Origin: JABWBR01 sp036741235
GTDB taxonomy: Bacteria > Bacteroidota > Bacteroidia > Chitinophagales > Saprospiraceae
NCBI GenBank assembly: GCA_036741235.1
Contig: DAINSQ010000049.1
Span: 1-28,577, forward strand
Direction of reading: 5' to 3'
Length of the DNA stretch: 28,577 nt
The notes under the pieces are model-generated. The model had not been told where the DNA came from. It searched no databases and saw only the letters and a program-made list of their open reading frames with translations. Shown here piece by piece: positions 19,773 to 26,517 of this stretch. Position 1 is the stretch's first letter; every line of letters begins with the position of its first letter. The translations under genes and the position numbers were made by a program.

Positions 19773-22727
19773 CTACTGAATAATCATCTTACCAGTTGCG
19801 ATCAGTTGCCCTTCAGACTCCAGCATGAACATATAGAGTCCGCGCGGTAAGTGATTGCGATCAAATTGGAATCTGCTTCCATTTGCTTTTTCGCTGCGCA
19901 CCAGTCGACCCTGCAGGTCGAAGAGTTTGAGCGTAACCGCGTTAAACTCGCGGCCGTTGATTTCAAAAGTGGCAGATTCATCAAACGGATTGGGATAAAC
20001 CTTTATTTCAACTCCGGGTATAAACGGCGGGTTGTTTACATCCACCACGATGCAGCTTTCTTCGGGATCGAAGAGGTCGTTGCATTCAACGACGCGGCGC
20101 ACCTGATTAGTGACCATCGGAGGAACGTAGTCAAAGTAGACGACAGCGCGATTATCGATTACGGTACCAATTGGGTTGTCGGGTTTTTGGGCAATTCGGA
20201 ATTCGACGAACCCTCTTTTAAGAGCCTCCTCTGCGCTGTCGCCTGGTTGAAGTTGGATTTGGTCAAAAGTGATTTTCAGGACACCGTTGTTGTAGATTTC
20301 AAAAACATAGGGATGACTGCCTGCACCCGGCGTCAGTGTAGTGATGTCGAGTTCAGCTGGTAAAGTGTCTCTGATTACCACTCTTGTAATAGTATCGGTT
20401 GTTGTATTCCTGAAAAGGATAGTGTACTTCAGTTCGGTGTTTACATCGATAATAGAATCCTGATAGCCTTTGGGATAGCCTCTCAATTCAACCGGTTGGT
20501 TGGACGGACCCGTAGTTTCTGACGCGTTGGTAGCCAGGAACGGGTCTTGATCGTTTTCCGCAAACTGAGTCACATAACCTGTGGAATACGGTAAGCCTTC
20601 TTCGACACAACCTTCGATAGCGATCGTTGGGTTGTTGTTGCCGGGGTGATCCTCCGATTGTTCGGCGATCAGCCGGTACGTAGCGCCGGTGCCTTCGAAG
20701 CTTATGTCAAGCTCTTCATCGCTGTCGAGTTGGAAGGTATCGATGAGGAACATCACCTGATCTTCCACGACGAAGTACCTTTTACTGGCAGCCATATCGG
20801 CCAGGCCGATATTTCTGATGTTGAACCGCAGCGAGTCGCCGACGCAGGTGCCTGTCACCGTTACGCTCGAGCCGTCCCAATTAGGGCCGGGTTGCAGACA
20901 GAGCGAATCGGGGTAGATGTGGGCGCTCACCAGCACGGCCTGGTTTTGGGCGATGCCCTCACAGTCCATAACTGTTTGGATGTCGAAGCTGCCTTGTTGG
21001 GTGGAAGCCACATCGCCCAGCAAGAAGGTGTAGGTATTGCCGTTTTGGGCAAACACCGGGAGCGTGGCCGACACAAAAGACAGCTCGGAATCGAGCGTTA
21101 CTTCTACGTAAGCATTTTCTGCGGCGACAGGTCCGAGGTTGACATAATCGATGGAGTAGTTAACATCATCGCATACGGCGAGGAAATCGGTATTCACTGC
21201 GACTTCGAGATAGGGACAAAATACGCCGGTTTGCACCGGGAAATTGAAGTTGGCATTGCTGTAGAAGTCGTTCAGCGTTACGGTAAAACCTGCCGGTTCG
21301 CAGACATTCCAATAGGTATTGGGTGGCAGCACCGTAATTGTATAAGCGCCTGTATCAACGAGGATGTCATAATTACCACTGGCATCGGTAGTGCCGAAGT
21401 AAGTATTATTTTGACCTTCCGCTTTAATTATCCAGCCTGTCAATGGCGCGTCGCCCGCGCCGAATTCATTGCACCCGTCTGGTGAATGATAAACTTTACC
21501 AGAAATATGGTTGGTAATAATATTGCCTAGTCCGTCGGTTTTGATCAGGGTAACATCGTTAATCAGTACGATTGACTGAGAATTGTAGCCTACGATGAGG
21601 AAGCCGCCGTCTACTGAGGCTGCCAGGCCTTCGCCGATATCGAGTTTTTCGGGGTCGCCGAGGTTTTGCGACCAGAATTCGTTGCCGTTGCCTGCGTCGA
21701 ATTTGCCGATATAGACGTCGATATTGCTGGCGGAAGTTTCTACGTAGCCGCACACTGCGATATTGCCGTCGGCGAGGTTGGCCACTGCGTTGAGGGCGCC
21801 GCCTGAGGGGCCGGGGTTAAAGGTTTTCTCCCATTCCAACTGGCCGTCGAGCGAATACTTGCCGATATAGGCCCTGTTGTAATCCTGGGCGGAACCTACC
21901 ACGATCAGGCTGCCGTCATTGCTGATCACGAGGTCGTTAATTTCCTCGTTTTGGTTGCTGTTGCCACTCACCACGTTCCACTGTTGGTTGCCGTTTTGGT
22001 CAACCCGAAAGATCGTGATATCGTTGCCTACGCTCACTTTGGTATTGCCTGCGAGAACGAAGCCGCCGTCGGGCAGTGCGGCGATACAATTGCCGCTATC
22101 GTCTACGTTAGGCGAACCGTAAGTATTGCGCCACAATTCGTTACCCTGGTTGTCAACTCGTATGAGTAAAATCTCATCGTTTTCATTGGCGTCTGACGCT
22201 TTCGACAGACCCACTATTGCGTAGCCGTTGCCGGCTGCAGCCTTTGCGATTTCTCTTCCTTGCTGGATGCGAGCCGTGCCGTCGACTATATTGTCGTACA
22301 TTTTGCTCCACTCGAATACGCCGAACTTGGAAATTTTCAGCAGGTAAACTCGCGGCACATCGCTAACCTGGGGTGCAATGTCGCCGACGATGAGGAAGCC
22401 GTTGTCTTCTGTTTCAATAACGTCGTAGGCGTTTTCGCGAAATCCCTCGTCGAATTCTTTCATCCAGAGGAGCGTGCCGTCTACATCGGTGCGGATCACA
22501 TACACATCCATGTCGTTATCTGCGCCGAAAGACTCGCTAAATCCTACCACCATATAACCATGATCCTGCGTTTGGATCACGCCGTAGCCGAAGTCTTCAT
22601 TGTTGCCCCCGAAAGTGATTTCCCATCCTTGGGCTTGCAACCCCGTTGTCAAGAGGAACAATAGCGCCACACACACACACCGGTACAGGAGTGAACCTTT
22701 TGAATCTTGGATACCGGCTCTTGACAT
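19773..22727 (-). CDS. Secreted T9SS cargo protein with propeller repeats and type A sorting domain
   Basis: From the ATG at 22727 the protein has 984 residues. A signal peptide (basic stretch, then CVCVALLFLLTTGLQAQG) is followed by six to seven repeats of the form D-x-GF-x-I-x-G...D-x-Y-x-x-K-x-D-x-x-G-x-x-x-W (about 35-400), a beta-propeller type seen in Bacteroidota. Then come a carboxypeptidase-regulatory-like domain (ASGNYDILVDTGAYTITVLPP), a DUF11-like domain, and a DUF7619-type domain with YTILFRNTTTDTITRVVIRD and VIDNRAVVYFDYVPP. The last 75 residues are a type A T9SS signal: IKVYPNPFDESATFE, LFDLQGRLVRS, LPRGLYMFML and a final GKMIIQ. It is expected to cross the outer membrane by T9SS. 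Its cargo role is unknown. Upstream ATGs at 22733 and 22769 are possible; 22727 gives the most normal signal peptide. Confidence 0.9.
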   Translation of the reverse strand: MSRAGIQDSKGSLLYRCVCVALLFLLTTGLQAQGWEITFGGNNEDFGYGVIQTQDHGYMVVGFSESFGADNDMDVYVIRTDVDGTLLWMKEFDEGFRENAYDVIETEDNGFLIVGDIAPQVSDVPRVYLLKISKFGVFEWSKMYDNIVDGTARIQQGREIAKAAAGNGYAIVGLSKASDANENDEILLIRVDNQGNELWRNTYGSPNVDDSGNCIAALPDGGFVLAGNTKVSVGNDITIFRVDQNGNQQWNVVSGNSNQNEEINDLVISNDGSLIVVGSAQDYNRAYIGKYSLDGQLEWEKTFNPGPSGGALNAVANLADGNIAVCGYVETSASNIDVYIGKFDAGNGNEFWSQNLGDPEKLDIGEGLAASVDGGFLIVGYNSQSIVLINDVTLIKTDGLGNIITNHISGKVYHSPDGCNEFGAGDAPLTGWIIKAEGQNNTYFGTTDASGNYDILVDTGAYTITVLPPNTYWNVCEPAGFTVTLNDFYSNANFNFPVQTGVFCPYLEVAVNTDFLAVCDDVNYSIDYVNLGPVAAENAYVEVTLDSELSFVSATLPVFAQNGNTYTFLLGDVASTQQGSFDIQTVMDCEGIAQNQAVLVSAHIYPDSLCLQPGPNWDGSSVTVTGTCVGDSLRFNIRNIGLADMAASKRYFVVEDQVMFLIDTFQLDSDEELDISFEGTGATYRLIAEQSEDHPGNNNPTIAIEGCVEEGLPYSTGYVTQFAENDQDPFLATNASETTGPSNQPVELRGYPKGYQDSIIDVNTELKYTILFRNTTTDTITRVVIRDTLPAELDITTLTPGAGSHPYVFEIYNNGVLKITFDQIQLQPGDSAEEALKRGFVEFRIAQKPDNPIGTVIDNRAVVYFDYVPPMVTNQVRRVVECNDLFDPEESCIVVDVNNPPFIPGVEIKVYPNPFDESATFEINGREFNAVTLKLFDLQGRLVRSEKANGSRFQFDRNHLPRGLYMFMLESEGQLIATGKMIIQ

Positions 22728-22808
22728 TATCATTAGCGCGAAGTTTAGGTCGTTTGTTCCTGTTTGCATTACAAAAGTCTTTTGATTGATATAGAAATAC
22801 AAAGACAA

Positions 22809-22935
22809 AAAAAGCGGTTTGTTGAAAAAAAAGTAGTAATTTTGAGTTTACAGGTTTATGGGTGTATAGGTTTATTTTATTATAAATCAACAACTTAAAT
22901 AAAAATCAATCAAAAAGCGGTTTGTTGAAAAAAAA
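22809..22935. repeat. Two 24-bp direct repeats in a divergent promoter region
   Basis: A run AAAAA, then GCGGTTTGTTG, then eight A occurs at 22809-22832 and again at 22912-22935, identical over 24 bp and 103 bp apart. Similarity continues downstream: the first copy leads to TAATTTTG (22837-22844, a perfect -7 match) and the second to AATTTTTG (22939-22946), directly before the ATG at 22948. It looks like a duplicated promoter segment between divergent genes. Confidence 0.6.
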
Positions 22936-22947
22936 ATCAATTTTTGC

Positions 22948-24357
22948 ATGGAAAATAGTTATTTAATTGCCGTTTTAAAGAGTTTGAGTAAAAAAGAACA
23001 GCGCGAATTGCGCAAATGGCTCGACTCTCCCGCCCACAATCAGCGGGAAGATGTAGCCTTGCTTTTCGACTATCTCGCCAGCGGCGATCACTTAGATAAC
23101 GAAAAGTACCTGCGAAAAGAGAAAATATACGCCAAAATTTTTCCCGGAGAGCAGATGGATGACGCTAAATTGCGGCAGACTGTCCACTTTCTGACAAAAG
23201 CCGTAGAGGAATGCCTTGTAATACAGGATTTGGTAGAAGACGAACTGCACAGCCGTATTACGCTGGCAGGCGTTTATCGCAAGCGCAAGCTGGACAAGCC
23301 GATGTTGCGGGCGCTAAAAAACGCGCAGGAGGCCATCGCCGCGTATCCGTACCGCGACGACCAGTATTTTCGCAACGACTATTTGCTGCAACTCGAATTG
23401 TATACTTCTATGGAGGGCAAGCAGCGCACCACGCAGATGAACCTGCAGGAGGTGTCTGACGCGCTGGAGCTCACTTTTATTATAGAGAAGCTTCGCCAAA
23501 CCTGCCGCATGCTGTCGCACCAGGCTGTTTACAAAGCGGGCTACGATACGGGATTGCTGGAGGCCGTGCTAACCTATGTAGAACAACACAACAAACTGGC
23601 CGTGCCGGCCATTGCCATCTATTATTATATCTATCGCGCCAATACGCAAAAAGACAATCCGGCTCATTTTGAGCAACTCAAGTTGCAGATCCAGGAGCAG
23701 GGGCATGTTTTTCCCCATTCGGAGTTGCGCGAGATTTACCTCATGGCGCTTAATTATTGCATCGGCAAGATGAACGCCGGCGTTGCCGCGTTTGTACGCG
23801 AGGCTTTCGAACTGTACCGCCGGGGATTTGAGATGGGTATTCTGATCGAAAACCAGATAGTATCGCGCTGGACCTTCCTCAACGTAATCCTGATCGGCCT
23901 GCGCCTCAAGGAGTTTGCCTGGGCCGGCACGTTTATCAACCAGAACCAGCAGTTTCTGGAGCCTCGCTACCGCGAAAATTTTGTGCACTATTGCCAGGCC
24001 CGCCTGTTGTACGAACAAAAAAAGTACAAGGAGGCCCAACGCCTGCTGGTACAGGTGGAATACGACGATATCCTGATCAACCTCAACGCCAAGAGTATGT
24101 TGCTCAAGATGTTCTACGAAGAGGAGGAACTCGACGCACTGGAATCGCTGCTCGAAAGTATGCGCACTTATCTTCAACGCAAGGATGTGATCGGCTACCA
24201 CAAGGCTAATTACCAGAATATTATCCGCTATACAAAAAAACTGTTGCGCGTGACGCCACGCAATAAGGAGCAGAAGGAGAAGCTTCAGCAGGAGATCCAA
24301 CAAGCCAACCCGCTGACGGAGAAGGAGTGGTTGTTGGGAATGTTGAGCAGGGTTTAG
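22948..24357 (+). CDS. Unrecognised helical-repeat protein
   Basis: A 469-residue protein with no domain I can name. It has no signal peptide or membrane segment and is predicted to be nearly all helical, rich in Leu, Glu, Lys, Tyr and Gln. The start MENSYLIAVLKSLSKKEQRE followed by LRKWLDSPAHN is a compact N-terminal block that resembles starts of uncharacterised Saprospiria proteins. From about 170 onward pairs of amphipathic helices (for example YCQARLLYEQKKYKEAQRLL) suggest TPR-like repeats and a scaffold role. The ATG at 22948 fits coding character from the first codon, but it leaves only one base after the nearest -7-like sequence, so transcription probably starts from the upstream repeat copy. 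The gene is convergent with the DUF2807 gene. Confidence 0.85.
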   Translation: MENSYLIAVLKSLSKKEQRELRKWLDSPAHNQREDVALLFDYLASGDHLDNEKYLRKEKIYAKIFPGEQMDDAKLRQTVHFLTKAVEECLVIQDLVEDELHSRITLAGVYRKRKLDKPMLRALKNAQEAIAAYPYRDDQYFRNDYLLQLELYTSMEGKQRTTQMNLQEVSDALELTFIIEKLRQTCRMLSHQAVYKAGYDTGLLEAVLTYVEQHNKLAVPAIAIYYYIYRANTQKDNPAHFEQLKLQIQEQGHVFPHSELREIYLMALNYCIGKMNAGVAAFVREAFELYRRGFEMGILIENQIVSRWTFLNVILIGLRLKEFAWAGTFINQNQQFLEPRYRENFVHYCQARLLYEQKKYKEAQRLLVQVEYDDILINLNAKSMLLKMFYEEEELDALESLLESMRTYLQRKDVIGYHKANYQNIIRYTKKLLRVTPRNKEQKEKLQQEIQQANPLTEKEWLLGMLSRV

Positions 24358-24371
24358 TTATTCCGCGGTGC

Positions 24372-24478
24372 GCCTTCGGTTAGTTTAGCAATTGGGTTAA
24401 GTTTATATCCCAAAAGCTAAACTGCGAAGCGCTAAACCAACCTCAGGCGTAACGTGGAATAGCTAAACTGCCGAAGGC
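24372..24478. repeat. Palindromic element between convergent genes
   Basis: GCCTTCGG-TT-AGTTTAGC (24372-24389) can pair with GCTAAACT-G-CCGAAGGC (24462-24478): 16 pairs with a small bulge, or its AGTTTAGC half can pair with GCTAAACT at 24416-24423. A third GCTAAACC occurs at 24432-24439. The element fills the gap between the stop codons at 24357 and 24484. It has no T-tract, so it is a REP-like or two-state hairpin element rather than a plain terminator. Confidence 0.55.
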
Positions 24479-24483
24479 ATACC

Positions 24484-25161
24484 CTACTCCACCCGCTTAA
24501 TATCTCCCGAAAGCACAGTCTTCGTATTGCGCTCGCCGGGGGCGCCCTTATAGCGAATTGAGCCGCCCGTATTGGCATTGGCGTCGAGGCGGTCCAGGGC
24601 TGTTACTTCGGCTTCGCCGCCCGTATTGGCGCCGGCGTAAGTCGTTTTGCTATCCAATTGGAGGGCATAGAGCTTGCCGCCGGTAGCTGCCGAGGCGTCA
24701 AGCGTTTCGGTGACGCCGCTGAGGCGCAACACAGCGCCTTCCTGGGCGCCGGCATCAAGCACGTTTGTTTTAACATCGAGGGTTACCTCCGAGCCGCTCA
24801 GCGAACGCACATACAGTTTGTCGGCACTGACAACTCCACTACTGCTGATACGGGAGCCGGCGTTAGCCTTCAGCGACCGCAATTGCTTGTAGGTGACCGT
24901 CACTCTGGCGCGTTGATCGCGCTTAAACAGTGAATTGATGAGTTGCAGGCGCAGCGTGCCGTGGCTGACATAAACCGAGATATCGTCTTCGTCGATGCCA
25001 AAAACTTCCACTTCCGCTTTTTCTTCTTCGCCCTGTTGAATGATGACTTCTATATTGCCAATAACGGCAATGCCATCAAATGTAGAGAGTTTGCGGACAT
25101 CCTGGGCTTGCAGGTTACAGGCCAAGACAACCGCCGACAGTAAGGTGATATATCGTTGCAT
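24484..25161 (-). CDS. Head GIN domain (DUF2807) secreted protein
   Basis: A 225-residue protein with a signal peptide (MQRYITLLSAVVLACNLQAQ) and one DUF2807 'head GIN' domain: FDGIAVIGNIEVIIQQGEE at the start is the name-giving G-x-I-x-V block, then regular beta-helix-like rungs (LKANAGSRISSSG, LSGSEVTLDVKT, LDASAATGG, ANTGG twice). Members are envelope or surface proteins in Bacteroidota. The adhesin label in databases is weakly supported, and the function is unknown. No strong promoter match lies in the 75-bp gap after the TonB/TPR gene, so the two may be co-transcribed. Confidence 0.88.
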   Translation of the reverse strand: MQRYITLLSAVVLACNLQAQDVRKLSTFDGIAVIGNIEVIIQQGEEEKAEVEVFGIDEDDISVYVSHGTLRLQLINSLFKRDQRARVTVTYKQLRSLKANAGSRISSSGVVSADKLYVRSLSGSEVTLDVKTNVLDAGAQEGAVLRLSGVTETLDASAATGGKLYALQLDSKTTYAGANTGGEAEVTALDRLDANANTGGSIRYKGAPGERNTKTVLSGDIKRVE

Positions 25162-25236
25162 GGTGGTTATGATTTTGGTAAAAACTAACTATAAGATGCT
25201 CCCACGCACTTCTTCCCCCTACCTTATAATTATTTT

Positions 25237-26334
25237 TTATCGGCAGATAAGCGGCAGGATATTGTCGTACCAGGTGATTTGGGCGATGCTGCGCGCCTTT
25301 GACAAGTCGGCGCAAGCTTCGGCCAGCCTGTTCATATCGAGGTAGGCCTGGCCGCGCACCAGGAGTAATCCGGCGTGATCGGGGAACAGGGCGATGGCTT
25401 CGTTCATTTTAGCCAGGCCTTCTTCCTGTTTTTCCTGTTCGAACAAGCCGGCGCCTTCGTTGATAAGACGGGCGGCGAGGTCAAATTTTTCCACAACGGT
25501 TTTACAGGCTTCATTGGTGGGCGTAAAAGCCAGGCTGATATCAAAGGCGGCTGGTACTTTGCGGCCCTGATAGACGGCGGGTTTCCAACGCCCCAGCGTA
25601 GAAGTAGCGGCATTGGTGGCCTCGTACCAGAAATCGAAACCCAGGCTGTTGTAGTCGGTCAAATCCAGGACGCGCACGTCGCCGTTGGCTTGTACGAGCA
25701 ACTGGATATCGATATTGCCGACGCGGCAGCTGTCGTTACCTGATTGGGGGTATTTCAGGCGTTCGTCAAGATATTTGGCGAGGGCTTCCGGGCCGCCGAT
25801 AAATTCCAGCGCTTCGTCAAACCGGGTGTATACCGAATCGCCGGAAGCGGTAATAGAAAATGGCGGCGCTTCTTTAATACGGAAGCGCACGGGCAAGTTG
25901 ACGATACTGCGCACTATTTTGCCTTTGTTTTTTGCGGGCGTCCATACCACGCCGGCCTCGTTCATGGCGCCGACGACGCGCAGCGCCTCGAGTCCGCAGC
26001 CGCCTCCGATGTCTTTCAAAATCCGGGGAGCGGAAATCTTGCCGTCTTTCTCCACCACAAAAGTCATCACAACGCTGCCTTCAATATTTTTTTCGAGCGC
26101 TTCCTGCGGGTAACGCACATTTTGATAGATAAATGCAAGCAATTGTTGCGATGCGCACTGGCGTTTGAATTCCACCGTTGTATCGAGGGCTTCGCAGCCG
26201 GGGAAGCGGGCGGGGTCTTCTACAACCTGATAAATGGTGGTATCGCCGGCGGTTTGGGCCGCAGCGGCGGTTGTCAGGGCGATGCAAGCGATGCCGCAAA
26301 GGAGCCACGACAGGAAATGCAGACTTTTTCTCAT
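25237..26334 (-). CDS. TonB C-terminal domain and TPR periplasmic protein
   Basis: From the ATG at 26334 the protein has 365 residues. A signal peptide (SWLLCGIACIALTTAAAAQ) precedes a TonB C-terminal-like domain (about 50-160) with the family pattern YPQEALEKNIEGSVVMTFVV, GKISAPRILKDIGGGC and VVWTPAKNKGK. A second, weaker copy follows (YPQSGNDSCRVGNIDIQLLV to RWKPAVYQGRKVPAAFD, about 200-275). The end holds TPR helices (GLAKMNEAIALFPDHAGLLLVRGQAYLDMNRLAEACADL). Unlike true TonB it has no retained N-terminal membrane anchor or proline-rich spacer, so direct energy transduction is doubtful; related Bacteroidota proteins are of unknown function. A near-perfect promoter lies 27 bases upstream. 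The frame extends 16 codons further, but that start would remove the usual signal-peptide layout and include the promoter. Confidence 0.88.
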   Translation of the reverse strand: MRKSLHFLSWLLCGIACIALTTAAAAQTAGDTTIYQVVEDPARFPGCEALDTTVEFKRQCASQQLLAFIYQNVRYPQEALEKNIEGSVVMTFVVEKDGKISAPRILKDIGGGCGLEALRVVGAMNEAGVVWTPAKNKGKIVRSIVNLPVRFRIKEAPPFSITASGDSVYTRFDEALEFIGGPEALAKYLDERLKYPQSGNDSCRVGNIDIQLLVQANGDVRVLDLTDYNSLGFDFWYEATNAATSTLGRWKPAVYQGRKVPAAFDISLAFTPTNEACKTVVEKFDLAARLINEGAGLFEQEKQEEGLAKMNEAIALFPDHAGLLLVRGQAYLDMNRLAEACADLSKARSIAQITWYDNILPLICR

Positions 26335-26360
26335 GGTATTTGTATGTACTGATTGACCGA

Positions 26361-26390
26361 CAAAAATAATATTATACCGCACGCCGTCAA
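26361..26390 (-). promoter_or_regulatory. Promoter of the TonB/TPR gene
   Basis: On the minus strand TTG (26390-26388), 19 bases, TATTTTTG (26368-26361). Both elements and spacing fit. The start near 26354 gives a leader of about 20 bases and supports the ATG at 26334 over the upstream one. Confidence 0.7.
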
Positions 26391-26440
26391 GTTATGGGCT
26401 TAACTTTTCCAACTTAAGAACTTGTTTAGACTTTCGTCAA

Positions 26441-26471
26441 TTGGCCACAAGCGGCAAATTTCCTAACTTTG
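26441..26471 (+). promoter_or_regulatory. Promoter of the icmF-like gene
   Basis: TTG at 26441-26443, 20 bases, TAACTTTG at 26464-26471: a full match to the consensus, 46 bases before the ATG at 26518. It is divergent from the TonB/TPR promoter, with about 50 bases between the two -33 elements. Confidence 0.72.
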
Positions 26472-26517
26472 TCCCGCAATACTTGTTTATCCTATACCAG
26501 CCAAAACCAGTTGTTGT

